Shown piece after piece: positions 1-8,793 of a DNA stretch of 64,000 bases (position 1 is the stretch's first letter; each line of letters begins with the position of its first letter). Position numbers and translations under genes: made by a program. Source of the stretch: Enterobacter kobei (GTDB lineage: Bacteria; Pseudomonadota; Gammaproteobacteria; Enterobacterales; Enterobacteriaceae); contig NZ_AP024590.1 of NCBI RefSeq assembly GCF_018323985.1, positions 186,001 through 250,000 on the forward strand, written 5' to 3'. The notes under the pieces are model-generated. The model was not told the origin of the DNA, did no database searches, and saw only the letters and a list, made by a program, of their open reading frames with translations.

Positions 1-270
1 GGGGTGGCGGCGTCCGGCATCGGCTACTTCATGTGGAACTACGGTGCCACGCAGGTGGATGCGGGTACGCTGGGCATCATGAACAATATGCATGTGCCCG
101 CGGGTCTGCTGGTTAATCTGGCGATCTGGCATCAGCAGCCGCACTGGCCCAGCTTTGTCATTGGTGGGTCGGTGATAGTCGCTTCGCTGTGGGTGCATCG
201 CCATTGGGTCGCTCCGCGCTCCGCACAAAAGGAAGATGATCGCAGGCATGATCCCGCGCTCCGCGAATAA
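1..270 (+). CDS. yigM: YigM-type DMT-superfamily transporter, C-terminal fragment
   Basis: This is the last 89 codons of a membrane transporter whose start lies before the window; the reading frame is open from base 1. The visible part holds two or three hydrophobic segments (GIGYFMWNYG, a middle GLLVNLAIW segment, SFVIGGSVIVASLWV) and ends in a charged cytoplasmic tail. The wording matches the C-terminus of YigM, the EamA/DMT-family biotin transporter of E. coli, which there also lies tail-to-tail with metR. Its last 113 bases overlap the 3' end of metR on the other strand. The GTG near base 4 is an internal codon, not the start. Family and synteny are clear; the biotin role is known for the E. 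coli protein and inferred here. Confidence 0.85.
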   Translation, partial: GVAASGIGYFMWNYGATQVDAGTLGIMNNMHVPAGLLVNLAIWHQQPHWPSFVIGGSVIVASLWVHRHWVAPRSAQKEDDRRHDPALRE

Positions 271-1111
271 ACGCCTCCGTCACCGGCTGACGCTGCTCGC
301 CATCGCGCACGGCAGCGTACAGCCTGCTCCACAGTCCCTCGCCCAGGGTTTTGGTCACAATCAAATTCTGGCGTTCAAAACTCTCAACAACCCAGTGCGG
401 TAACGCCGCGATACCCATTTTTGCCGCCACCATCTGGATCAGCAATAGCGTGTTGTCGACGCTTTTCAGCGCTGGCGTAATGCCTGCCGGTTGCAGGAAA
501 TGCCGCCAGATATCCAGACGACTGCGCTGCACCGGGTAAATCAACAGCGTTTCGCAGACCAGGTCTTCCGGGGTAATGCGCGCTTTTGACGCCAGCGGAT
601 GATCCGGGGCCAGCACCAGCCGCACTTCATAATCAAACATCGGTGAATAGTGCAGACCGCTGCGCGGCAGGATGTCGGAGGTCAGCACCACGTCCAGTTC
701 GCCCTGTTGCAGCGCGGGCTGCGGATCGAAGGTCACGCCGGATTTAAAGTCCATCTCCACCTGCGGCCATTTTGCACGGAAAATCTCCAGCGCCGGCGCC
801 AGCCACTGAATGCAGCTGTGGCATTCGATGGCAATACGCAGCGTCGTCTGCTGCGGCTCGTTGCAGTCCTGAAGCGCCCGGCTGATTTGCGGCAGCACCT
901 GATTCGCCAGTTGTAACAGGATCTCGCCCTGCGGCGTGAAGCGCAGCGGCTGACTTTTACGCACAAATAACCGAAAGCCAAGGCGCTGCTCCAGATCGCT
1001 GAACTGGTGGGAGAGGGCGGATTGCGTCTGATGCAGCGTAGCCGCCGCGGCCGCGAGCGATCCGCTGTTCCGTAACGCCTGTAGCGTTTTCAGATGTTTA
1101 ATCTCGATCAT
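158..1111 (-). CDS. metR: MetR, LysR-family activator of methionine genes
   Basis: Homocysteine-responsive LysR-type regulator that activates metE and other methionine genes and represses itself. The 317 residues equal the E. coli length. Residues 1-60 form the winged helix-turn-helix (LAAAAATLHQTQSALSHQF), and residues about 90-300 form the periplasmic-binding-protein-like effector domain. It is divergent from metE with 118 bases between the start codons, the conserved enterobacterial arrangement. A perfect MetR-type box overlaps its own start codon, consistent with autorepression. Its 3' end overlaps the tail of yigM by 113 bases. Identification rests on sequence and synteny. Confidence 0.96.
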   Translation of the reverse strand: MIEIKHLKTLQALRNSGSLAAAAATLHQTQSALSHQFSDLEQRLGFRLFVRKSQPLRFTPQGEILLQLANQVLPQISRALQDCNEPQQTTLRIAIECHSCIQWLAPALEIFRAKWPQVEMDFKSGVTFDPQPALQQGELDVVLTSDILPRSGLHYSPMFDYEVRLVLAPDHPLASKARITPEDLVCETLLIYPVQRSRLDIWRHFLQPAGITPALKSVDNTLLLIQMVAAKMGIAALPHWVVESFERQNLIVTKTLGEGLWSRLYAAVRDGEQRQPVTEAFIRGARDHACDHLPFVRSAERPNGDAPTAKRLSPTHQ

Positions 1112-1123
1112 GAAAGTCCTTCA
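1111..1123. promoter_or_regulatory. MetR binding box
   Basis: TGAAAGTCCTTCA is a perfect match to the MetR consensus TGAANNTNNTTCA. It overlaps the metR start codon and lies about 107 bases upstream of metE. Position and match suggest it serves metE activation and metR autoregulation. A second half-site (TGAAC) lies at 1132-1136. Binding is inferred from the consensus only. Confidence 0.7.
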
Positions 1124-1182
1124 CTCCGGCATGAACAATTTGCGCTTGAGGAATATACAGTACCTACACATTATGGAAGTGT

Positions 1183-1198
1183 AAACATCTGGACGGCT
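1183..1198. promoter_or_regulatory. Tandem MetJ (met box) operator
   Basis: Two adjacent 8-mers, AAACATCT and GGACGGCT, each match the MetJ met box AGACGTCT at 6 of 8 positions and sit in the head-to-tail arrangement MetJ needs. The site lies 32-47 bases upstream of the metE ATG, where it could block the promoter when S-adenosylmethionine is plentiful. The match is moderate. Confidence 0.5.
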
Positions 1199-1229
1199 AA
1201 AATCCTGAAAATTCCATAAGGGGTACAAA

Positions 1230-3491
1230 ATGACAATTCGCAACCACACCCTCGGTTTCCCTCGCGTTGGCCTGCGTCGCGAGCTGAAAAAAGCACAAGA
1301 AAGCTACTGGGCGGGTAACACCAGCCGTGAAGAATTACTGGCGGTGGGACGCGAACTGCGCGCCCGCCACTGGGATCAGCAAAAACAGGCGGGCATCGAT
1401 CTGCTGCCAGTGGGCGATTTCGCCTGGTACGACCATGTTCTGACCACCAGCCTGCTGCTCGGCAACGTGCCGGCTCGTCATCAGAACAACGATAGATCCG
1501 TCGACATCGACACCCTGTTCCGCATTGGTCGTGGCCGTGCGCCGACCGGCGAACCGGCAGCGGCGGCAGAAATGACCAAATGGTTTAACACCAACTATCA
1601 CTACATGGTGCCGGAATTCACCAAAGGCCAGCAGTTTGCACTCACCTGGACGCAGCTGCTGGAAGAGGTCGACGAAGCCCTCGCCCTCGGACACAACGTT
1701 AAACCTGTGCTGTTAGGCCCGGTAACCTACCTGTGGCTCGGCAAAGTGAAAGGCGAGCCGTTTGACCGTCTGAGTCTGCTTGCGGACATTCTGCCGGTCT
1801 ATCAGCAGGTGCTGGGCGAACTGGCGAAACGCGGCGTGGAGTGGGTGCAGATTGACGAACCGGCGCTGGTGCTGGAACTGCCGCAGGCGTGGCTGGACGC
1901 GTTCAGGCCGGCTTACGATGCACTTACCGGACAGGTCAAACTGCTGCTGACCACCTATTTTGAAGGCGTGACGCCAAACCTCGATACGATCACCGCGCTG
2001 CCCGTACAGGGTCTGCATGTGGATCTGGTACACGGCAAGGATGACGTTAACGAACTGCACCGCCGTCTGCCGTCCGACTGGCTGCTCTCTGCCGGGGTGA
2101 TCAATGGTCGTAACGTCTGGCGCGCCGATCTGACGGAGAAATACGCACAGATCCAGAACATCGTCGGTAAACGCGATCTGTGGGTGGCATCGTCCTGCTC
2201 GCTGCTGCACAGCCCGATCGATCTCTCGGTGGAAACCCGCCTCGATGCGGAAGTCAAAAGCTGGTTCGCCTTTGCCCTGCAAAAATGCGCCGAGCTTGCG
2301 CTGTTGCGCGATGCGCTAAACAGCGGCGAGACAGCAAAACTGACAGAATGGAGCGCCCCGATCCAGGCGCGTCGCAGTTCAGCGCGGGTACACAATGCCG
2401 CCGTGGAACAACGTCTGGCGGCCATCACCCCGCAGGACAGCCAGCGCCAGAGTGCTTATGCGGAACGCGCAAAAGCTCAGCGCGAGCGCTTTAACCTGCC
2501 GGCGTGGCCGACAACGACCATCGGCTCCTTCCCGCAGACCACCGAGATCCGCGGCCTGCGTCTGGATTTCAAACAGGGACGTTTGGACGCGGGCAACTAT
2601 CGCACCGGCATCGCGGAACATATTAAACAGGCGATTGCCGAACAGGAACGCTTAGGACTGGATGTGCTGGTACACGGTGAAGCCGAGCGTAACGACATGG
2701 TGGAATACTTCGGCGAACACCTCGACGGCTTCGTGTTTACACAGAATGGCTGGGTGCAGAGCTACGGTTCCCGTTGCGTAAAACCGCCGGTGGTGATTGG
2801 CGACATTAGCCGCCCGGAGGCCATCACCGTCGAGTGGGCAAAATATGCCCAGTCGCTGACCGATAAACCGGTAAAAGGCATGCTGACCGGCCCGGTGACC
2901 ATTCTCTGCTGGTCTTTCCCACGTGAAGACGTCAGCCGCGAAACCATCGCCAAACAGATCGCGCTGGCGCTGCGTGATGAAGTGGCAGATCTGGAAGCGG
3001 CAGGCATCGGCATCATTCAGATTGACGAACCGGCTCTGCGCGAAGGCTTACCGCTGCGTCGCAGCGACTGGGATGACTATCTGGCGTGGGGCGTGGAAGC
3101 CTTCCGTATCAATGCCGCCGTGGTGCGCGACGACACACAGATCCATACCCACATGTGTTACTGCGAGTTTAACGACATCATGGATTCTATTGCCGCGCTG
3201 GACGCCGATGTGATCACCATCGAAACCTCGCGTTCTGACATGGAGCTGCTGGAGTCGTTTGAAGAGTTCGACTACCCGAACGAAATCGGGCCGGGCGTGT
3301 ATGACATTCACTCGCCGAACGTGCCGAGCGTGGAATGGATCGAAGCGTTGCTGAAAAAAGCGGCGCAGCGTGTCCCGGCAGAGCGTTTATGGGTGAACCC
3401 GGACTGCGGCCTGAAAACCCGCGGCTGGCCGGAGACCCGCAGCGCGCTGGCGAACATGGTGAAAGCCGCGCAGAACCTGCGCACGGCGTGA
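1230..3491 (+). CDS. metE: Cobalamin-independent methionine synthase
   Basis: 5-methyltetrahydropteroyltriglutamate-homocysteine S-methyltransferase, which makes methionine from homocysteine without vitamin B12 in the cytosol. It has 753 residues, the E. coli length, as two face-to-face TIM barrels (about 1-350 and 430-753). The zinc ligands are all in place: His641 and Cys643 (HMCYC), Glu665 and Cys726 (NPDCGLKTRGW). The start is set by AAGGGG just upstream of the ATG. It is transcribed away from metR behind the MetR and MetJ sites described above. A hairpin at 3502-3524 separates it from convergent yhjE. In E. coli metE is not next to yhjE. Confidence 0.98.
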   Translation: MTIRNHTLGFPRVGLRRELKKAQESYWAGNTSREELLAVGRELRARHWDQQKQAGIDLLPVGDFAWYDHVLTTSLLLGNVPARHQNNDRSVDIDTLFRIGRGRAPTGEPAAAAEMTKWFNTNYHYMVPEFTKGQQFALTWTQLLEEVDEALALGHNVKPVLLGPVTYLWLGKVKGEPFDRLSLLADILPVYQQVLGELAKRGVEWVQIDEPALVLELPQAWLDAFRPAYDALTGQVKLLLTTYFEGVTPNLDTITALPVQGLHVDLVHGKDDVNELHRRLPSDWLLSAGVINGRNVWRADLTEKYAQIQNIVGKRDLWVASSCSLLHSPIDLSVETRLDAEVKSWFAFALQKCAELALLRDALNSGETAKLTEWSAPIQARRSSARVHNAAVEQRLAAITPQDSQRQSAYAERAKAQRERFNLPAWPTTTIGSFPQTTEIRGLRLDFKQGRLDAGNYRTGIAEHIKQAIAEQERLGLDVLVHGEAERNDMVEYFGEHLDGFVFTQNGWVQSYGSRCVKPPVVIGDISRPEAITVEWAKYAQSLTDKPVKGMLTGPVTILCWSFPREDVSRETIAKQIALALRDEVADLEAAGIGIIQIDEPALREGLPLRRSDWDDYLAWGVEAFRINAAVVRDDTQIHTHMCYCEFNDIMDSIAALDADVITIETSRSDMELLESFEEFDYPNEIGPGVYDIHSPNVPSVEWIEALLKKAAQRVPAERLWVNPDCGLKTRGWPETRSALANMVKAAQNLRTA

Positions 3492-3501
3492 TGGAGTTAA
3501 T

Positions 3502-3524
3502 GCCCTCTCCCTATGGGAGAGGGC
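3502..3524. terminator. Intergenic hairpin between metE and yhjE
   Basis: GCCCTCTCCC and GGGAGAGGGC form a perfect 10-bp stem with a three-base loop (TAT), placed between the convergent metE and yhjE stop codons. No T-run follows, so it is either a weak two-way terminator or a dispersed repeat. A hairpin of the same design lies at 38778-38802. Confidence 0.6.
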
Positions 3525-3543
3525 AAGGGTGAAGGGTAACCCA

Positions 3544-4866
3544 TTACAGCGACTGATCCTTCGTTTCGTGCGTGAGGATCAGCGCGATTAACGTCAGACC
3601 GGCCATCGCGGCCAGATAGATGCCCACATAGAACAGGCCATAATTGGCGGTCAGCCAGGCGGCGATATACGGCGCCACAGACGCGCCCAGAATCGACGAC
3701 ACGTTATAGGAGAACGACGCCCCGGTATAACGCACTTCTGTCGGGAACAGCTCTGGCAGCAGCGCGCCCATTGGGCCAAACGTCAGGCCCATCAGGCTCA
3801 GACCCAGCAGCAGATACACCATTACCAGCGCCTGACTCCCTGAACCCAGCAGCGGCGGGAAGGCAAACAGCGCGAAAATAATGATCATCGAGGTAATGAC
3901 AATCATCGATTTACGGCGACCATAAGCGTCAGCCAGCAGACCGGCCACCGGTACCATCACACCGAAACCAATTACCGCCAGCATCAGCATCCACAATACT
4001 TCGTTACGCGGCATGCCCAGACCCACCGGTGCGGGCGTGGTGCTGTAGGTCATCGAGTAAACCGTCATGATGTAAAACAGCGTATAAGTCGCCAGCATAA
4101 TAAAAGTGCCGAGAATGGTAACGCGCAGGTGTTTCGTCAGCAGCGTACCCAGCGGGATCTTCACCTGTTTTTTCGCGGCGGCGACTTTGGCAAACACCGG
4201 CGACTCATGCAGTGATACGCGCACGTACAGGCCGATCAGCACCAGTACGGCAGAGAAAATGAACGGTACACGCCAGCCCCAGCTCATGAACTGTTCGTCG
4301 GTCAGCAGCCAGGAGAGCAGCAGGAAGGTGCCATTGGCAAAAAAGAAGCCGATGGGCGCGCCGAGCTGCGGGAAGGAGCCATACAGCGCACGTTTACGCG
4401 GCGGCGCATTTTCTGTCGCCAGTAATGCCGCGCCACCCCACTCACCGCCAAGGCCCAGGCCCTGACCAAAACGTGCCAGCGCCAGCAGCAGCGGCGCGAA
4501 AATGCCGATGGTTTCATAGCCCGGCAGCAGGCCAATCAGTACCGTCGAGATCCCCATCGTCAGCAGTGACGCTACCAGCGTGGTTTTACGTCCTACGCGA
4601 TCGCCGAAGTGACCAAACACCGCCGAGCCGATTGGACGGGCGATAAAGGCGATGGCGAAGGTAGCCAGCGACTGTAGCGTGGCCGCCGTTGGATCGCCCT
4701 GCGGGAAGAAAATGTGGGGAAAGACGATGACCGCCGCGGTGGCATAAATATAAAAGTCGAAAAACTCGATGGCGGTGCCAATCAGGGAGGCAACAACGAC
4801 CTTATTGCGTGAGTTTACCGGCGGGCTTTCCTGCTCATTGTCGAGGGTTGTGGCTGTAGCTTGCAT
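3544..4866 (-). CDS. yhjE: YhjE, MHS-family MFS transporter
   Basis: Inner-membrane transporter of the metabolite:H+ symporter branch of the major facilitator superfamily, with 440 residues as in E. coli YhjE and about twelve predicted helices. The cytoplasmic loop signature between helices 2 and 3 is visible (GHFGDRVGRK), as is the family segment LPELFPTEVRYTG near residue 350. The substrate is not known; relatives such as ProP and ShiA carry proline/betaine and shikimate. The start ATG at 4866 begins a hydrophilic N-terminus (MQATATTLDNEQE). About 270 bases of AT-rich DNA separate it from yhjD, also on the minus strand, and probably hold its promoter. Confidence 0.93.
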   Translation of the reverse strand: MQATATTLDNEQESPPVNSRNKVVVASLIGTAIEFFDFYIYATAAVIVFPHIFFPQGDPTAATLQSLATFAIAFIARPIGSAVFGHFGDRVGRKTTLVASLLTMGISTVLIGLLPGYETIGIFAPLLLALARFGQGLGLGGEWGGAALLATENAPPRKRALYGSFPQLGAPIGFFFANGTFLLLSWLLTDEQFMSWGWRVPFIFSAVLVLIGLYVRVSLHESPVFAKVAAAKKQVKIPLGTLLTKHLRVTILGTFIMLATYTLFYIMTVYSMTYSTTPAPVGLGMPRNEVLWMLMLAVIGFGVMVPVAGLLADAYGRRKSMIVITSMIIIFALFAFPPLLGSGSQALVMVYLLLGLSLMGLTFGPMGALLPELFPTEVRYTGASFSYNVSSILGASVAPYIAAWLTANYGLFYVGIYLAAMAGLTLIALILTHETKDQSL

Positions 4867-5139
4867 AGATATTTCTTATTTTATGGCGAACGGACGGCCA
4901 TATTACGCACAGCAAAAGCGACATTTCAATCTGTTACAAAACAGCGAGGCGGTGATTAATTGCGCAAAAAGTGAATAATTTTCATGCCTGAGATTTGGCA
5001 TCTATGAAATGCTTCACACTTTTTCAATATCAGAATATAAAACTGGTTTTTGGTTAAATAAAAGTTACGGACTGGATAATAATGCTGAAATGATGAATCG
5101 GGCTGAAATTTTGCGTTTTTATTCAGCCCAATAATAGGT

Positions 5140-6174
5140 TTAGCGGTGTTTTCTTCCCGGCATTCGCGGGTCGTCTTTGTATTCTGCGGTGGCAATCCAG
5201 GCGGCGCAGAACAGCGTCAGACGGGCGAAGAAGTAGAAGAACGCCATGATGCCGAGCACCGAACCGAAGGCCGCGCCAGAGGGCGACTGCACCATTGACG
5301 GCAGGGTGTAGGTCATGATGATTTTAATCACTTCAAAGCCAATGGCGGCGATAAGCGTGCCGCGCATCAGCGCCCGCTTACGCGGTCTGTGGCGCGGCAG
5401 TCGCCAGAAGATCCAGAAGAACAGCAGATAGTTGGCGCAAATGGAAATCGCCAGACCAATCAGCCGCCAGGCCGGTTTCAGCCACTCAATGGAATCCAGG
5501 TACAGCGCCGAAATGATCATCTCCTGGGCCGCCCCGGCAATGGACGTGATAGAAAGCGTGATAATCAGCGCCACCAGCAGACCGATCAGCGAGATAAAAT
5601 CGCGCAGGTACTTCACCCAGAATTTTTCATCATCCGTCGCGTTACGCTCCCAGACGTCTCGCGACTGAGCGCGGATCGCTTCGCGCAGGTTGCCCATCCA
5701 GTTAATACCGGAGTAGAGCGCCACCGCCAGCCCCACCAGGCCTACCGTTGTACGCTGTTGCACCGCGATGTTGATGGTGTTTTTCAGCGTGGAGGCCAGC
5801 GTCGGATCGCTGACGTTGGTGAGGATCTTATTAAAAATATCCTCCAGCAGCGTCGGATGCGACACCAGCACAAATCCCGCTGCCGCGAAAGACACCATCA
5901 GGATGGGGATCATCGACAAAAACGAAAAGTAGGTGATAGCCGCACCAAACTGATTGCCCATGCGATCGTTAAAGCGTTCGGTGGCGCGGATCAGGTGCGC
6001 CACCATCGGGCGACGCTGTATTTTCTCCGCGGTTTCCTTCACCGTTTCGATGGCCCCGCCGCTCTCCTCTTTTTTTTCAGACTCCGGTTGCGGTTTATCT
6101 GTCGTATCCATTTTTTTTACCGGCTCGTAGTCCAGGTCCTGAGTCGGTCGTTTCTCGCTATTTTCCGCTGTCAT
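5140..6174 (-). CDS. yhjD: YhjD, YihY/BrkB-family inner-membrane protein
   Basis: Multi-spanning inner-membrane protein of the YihY/BrkB (UPF0761) family. A hydrophilic, charged N-terminus (residues 1-60) precedes about six membrane helices, the first around residues 80-105 (FGAAITYFSFLSMIPILMVS). The family motif of a small-residue first helix preceded by an arginine-rich segment is present. E. coli YhjD has been linked genetically to growth without Kdo-lipid A, but its transport role is not settled. GAAGGAA precedes the ATG at 6174. It sits between yhjE and yhjC as in E. coli. Confidence 0.92.
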   Translation of the reverse strand: MTAENSEKRPTQDLDYEPVKKMDTTDKPQPESEKKEESGGAIETVKETAEKIQRRPMVAHLIRATERFNDRMGNQFGAAITYFSFLSMIPILMVSFAAAGFVLVSHPTLLEDIFNKILTNVSDPTLASTLKNTINIAVQQRTTVGLVGLAVALYSGINWMGNLREAIRAQSRDVWERNATDDEKFWVKYLRDFISLIGLLVALIITLSITSIAGAAQEMIISALYLDSIEWLKPAWRLIGLAISICANYLLFFWIFWRLPRHRPRKRALMRGTLIAAIGFEVIKIIMTYTLPSMVQSPSGAAFGSVLGIMAFFYFFARLTLFCAAWIATAEYKDDPRMPGRKHR

Positions 6175-6225
6175 CAGAGCTGTGTTCCTTCGTTGTTAGC
6201 GTGATGTAACCGAAATTATAGACGG

Positions 6226-7128
6226 TCATTGGTCAACATAGGCTTTCATCACATCAGTCAGCCATTCCATGAACAGATGCACCCGGCGTGACAGGTTGCG
6301 GCGGTGCGGATAAATCAGCGATACCGGCATCGGCTGTGCCCGATACTGCGGCAGGATTTCCACCAGTTTGCGGCTGCGCAGCGCCTCCCGTACGCCGATA
6401 CGTGGCGCCTGAATAATGCCCAGTCCCGCAAGGCAAGCAGCATGATAGGTTTCGGTGCTGTTGACCGTCAGAATGCCGCCGGTTTTGATCCACTGCGTGG
6501 TATTGTCCCGATATAATTCGAAGCCCTGCGAGCGCGTGCCGAGGTTAACGGCATAGTGCACCACCGCATGGCCGCTCAGATCCTCGAGAGTCTCCGGGTA
6601 GCCAAAACGCGCGAGATAATCGGGGCTGGCGCAGTTGATCACCGACAGCTTGCCAAGCGGGCGGGCGATCAGGCCCGAGTCTTTCAGCGTGCCGACGCGC
6701 ACCACGCAGTCAAAGCCTTCGCGGATCACATCCACCAGCCGGTCGCTGCTGCTCAGCTCAATTTCAATGCCGGGATACTGCTGTACGAACGCGGGCAAAC
6801 GAGGGATGACTACGTTTTTTGCCACCGCGACGGGCATATCCACGCGCAGCCGTCCGCTGAGGGTAGACGGATCGTGCAAAAATAAACCATCGAGTTCATC
6901 GAGGTTAATAAGTAAATCCTTAGCCCGTTCGTAATAGACCATCCCGTCCTGCGTGAGCTGTACGCGGCGAGTCGTGCGATGCAGCAACTGCGTGCCCAGA
7001 TGGTTCTCCAGCGCCTGTATCTGGCGCGATACGCTGCCTTTTGGCAGCCCCAGCGACTCCGCCGCACGGGTAAAACTTTCCAGTTCGGCTACCCGGGTGA
7101 ACAGCTGCATTGCGTAAACTTTATCCAT
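6226..7128 (-). CDS. yhjC: YhjC-type LysR regulator
   Basis: LysR-type transcription factor of the AaeR/PgrR branch, 300 residues from the ATG at 7128; a GTG directly upstream at 7131 would add one residue. Residues 1-60 carry the helix-turn-helix (FTRAAESLGLPKGSVSRQIQ), followed by a linker helix and an effector-binding domain at about 90-295. Very close in wording to E. coli YhjC. It is divergent from the short-chain dehydrogenase starting at 7248, with about 120 bases between the starts. Such pairs often mean the regulator controls the enzyme gene, but this is inference. The effector is unknown. Confidence 0.88.
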   Translation of the reverse strand: MDKVYAMQLFTRVAELESFTRAAESLGLPKGSVSRQIQALENHLGTQLLHRTTRRVQLTQDGMVYYERAKDLLINLDELDGLFLHDPSTLSGRLRVDMPVAVAKNVVIPRLPAFVQQYPGIEIELSSSDRLVDVIREGFDCVVRVGTLKDSGLIARPLGKLSVINCASPDYLARFGYPETLEDLSGHAVVHYAVNLGTRSQGFELYRDNTTQWIKTGGILTVNSTETYHAACLAGLGIIQAPRIGVREALRSRKLVEILPQYRAQPMPVSLIYPHRRNLSRRVHLFMEWLTDVMKAYVDQ

Positions 7129-7247
7129 CACCGCGCCCTATTGTTGTTGTAAGTGAAACAGTGAAGCGTAACAGGCCATCTTTATTGATTTTCTACCACC
7201 TAATAAGCTGCTTCTCAATCACCACACCCCCAGAAATGAGGTTTCTT

Positions 7248-8006
7248 ATGAAACAACCTATCGCAATAGTGACCGGCGGCAGCCGTGGCCTCGGTAAAAA
7301 CGCAGCGCTGAAGCTGGCGGCAAAGGGAACGGATCTGATCCTGACGTACAACAGCAACGCGCAGGATGCTGCGGCTGTGGTTGAAGAAATTGAGCGCCTT
7401 GGCGCGAAAGCCGTGGCCTTGCAGCTGGATGTGAGCGATGCCAGCACCTTTGCAGGCTTCGTGGACGAGGTACATCAGCAGTTAAAACGCGTCTGGCAGC
7501 GTGATCGCTTTGATTATTTATTAAACAACGCCGGTGTGGGGCTGTACGCCGCCTATGCCGATACCAGCGAAGCGCAGTTTGATGAGGTGATGAATATTCA
7601 TCTCAAAGGGCCATTCTTCCTGACGCAGCGGCTGTTGCCGCTGATGAAAGATGGCGGTCGCATTCTTAATGTCTCCTCCGGACTGGCGCGCTTTGCCTTA
7701 CCCGGCTCCAGTGCCTACGCCGCCATGAAAGGCGCGATGGAAGTGCTGACCCGCTATCAGGCGAAAGAGTTAGGGGCGCGCGGCATCACGGCGAACATTA
7801 TCGCGCCGGGGGCCATTGAAACGGACTTTGGTGGGGGACGTGTACGTGATGATGCGCAGATGAACCAGTTTGTCGCCTCGCAAACCGCACTGGGCCGCGT
7901 CGGACTGCCGGATGATATTGGCGATGCCATCGCCGCGCTGCTCAGCGATGAGCTGGCCTGGATGAACGCGCAGCGCATCGAAGTCTCGGGCGGGATGTTT
8001 TTGTAA
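7248..8006 (+). CDS. SDR-family oxidoreductase
   Basis: Short-chain dehydrogenase/reductase with a Rossmann fold, 252 residues. The cofactor loop TGGSRGLGK (residues 9-17), the NNAG motif after strand 4, and the catalytic Ser-Tyr-Lys set (NVSSG and SSAYAAMKGA) are present. The Arg in GSRG suggests NADP(H) preference. The frame is open further upstream, but the ATG at 7248 fits the conserved MKQPIAIVTGG start and has GAGG at 7238-7241; an ATG at 7236 is a weaker alternative. Substrate unknown. It is divergent from the yhjC regulator and ends at a long hairpin before the convergent lipoprotein genes. Confidence 0.88.
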   Translation: MKQPIAIVTGGSRGLGKNAALKLAAKGTDLILTYNSNAQDAAAVVEEIERLGAKAVALQLDVSDASTFAGFVDEVHQQLKRVWQRDRFDYLLNNAGVGLYAAYADTSEAQFDEVMNIHLKGPFFLTQRLLPLMKDGGRILNVSSGLARFALPGSSAYAAMKGAMEVLTRYQAKELGARGITANIIAPGAIETDFGGGRVRDDAQMNQFVASQTALGRVGLPDDIGDAIAALLSDELAWMNAQRIEVSGGMFL

Positions 8007-8014
8007 GCGGGCGG

Positions 8015-8049
8015 GGCGTGACGACGAAATAAACCACTGTCGTCACGCC
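8015..8049. terminator. Two-way hairpin after the SDR gene
   Basis: GGCGTGACGAC (8015-8025) pairs perfectly with GTCGTCACGCC (8039-8049), an 11-bp stem with a 13-base A-rich loop. It lies between the convergent ends of the SDR gene and the DUF2931 lipoprotein gene and probably ends transcription from both sides. No clear T-run follows. Confidence 0.55.
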
Positions 8050-8075
8050 TGTCCTGTCCCACGGGTCCGCAGGTG

Positions 8076-8762
8076 TCACCATTCCCCATAGGGGTAAGTT
8101 TTGTCTTTGATAAATTCTTCGATGCTCTTGATAGGGATGTAACTCGCTTTATCCCGTACCATGCTCTTGCAAAGGCGTAACTTATCTCCGGATACCGTTT
8201 CGAGTTTAATGGGTGTGACTGGCAGGTTTGGATAGTCGCCGATATCCTGTAACCAGACTCTGACTTTGCCCCGCGGTGCAAGGCCAAAAAGCATACGGTC
8301 ATACCATACAGTTTGGCCCTTTCGGTCTACATGGCTGGCGGGTGTTTTCATGCGTCTCCATGTTTCGGGAGAGAAAACCAATCTGGTTTCGTAGGTTTTC
8401 TTATCAATTAGCGAGTCCCAGCAGAACACCATATATTGTGGCGGCTTATTGGCCTTATTGAAATGAATTGAGCTTCTTCGAACTTTGCTGCTCCAGAATA
8501 CAATGCTATCAGGATTATCCTGAGTTCCATCTAGTGTATAAAACCGATACAAATATCCATCAGTGTCAATGATACGAGCATGCCTTACCTGGGCTGATAA
8601 TTCCTTAGGCGTAAAGAAAGCAAACCCCCACTGACCATACGGCAGCGTCCAGTCGCCACTCATGGCTTCATCAGTTTGCAGCGGGCGTTTATCAGGCTCT
8701 TGTGCATGGCATCCACTGAGTAGCGCAGCGGCGATCAGCGTGCTAATCCATATATGTTTCAT
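8076..8762 (-). CDS. DUF2931-type lipoprotein, putative T6SS immunity copy 2
   Basis: 228-residue lipoprotein. The signal peptide ends in the lipobox LLSGC, giving lipidated Cys18; the next residue is His, so export to the outer membrane is expected. The body carries motifs recalled for DUF2931 (PYGQWGFAFFTPKEL, MVFCWDSLIDKKTYET). It is the second of two tandem paralogs downstream of an Hcp-phospholipase fusion. The last 34 residues are identical to those of the neighbour at one substitution, while the N-terminal halves differ much more. Even the ribosome site and start (GGAAAGAACAG-ATG) is shared. Likely role: periplasmic protection against the phospholipase effector or a variant of it. This is inference from gene order. 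Confidence 0.75.
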   Translation of the reverse strand: MKHIWISTLIAAALLSGCHAQEPDKRPLQTDEAMSGDWTLPYGQWGFAFFTPKELSAQVRHARIIDTDGYLYRFYTLDGTQDNPDSIVFWSSKVRRSSIHFNKANKPPQYMVFCWDSLIDKKTYETRLVFSPETWRRMKTPASHVDRKGQTVWYDRMLFGLAPRGKVRVWLQDIGDYPNLPVTPIKLETVSGDKLRLCKSMVRDKASYIPIKSIEEFIKDKTYPYGEW

Positions 8763-8793
8763 CTGTTCTTTCCTTGATCAGGGCGTAAGGCTC

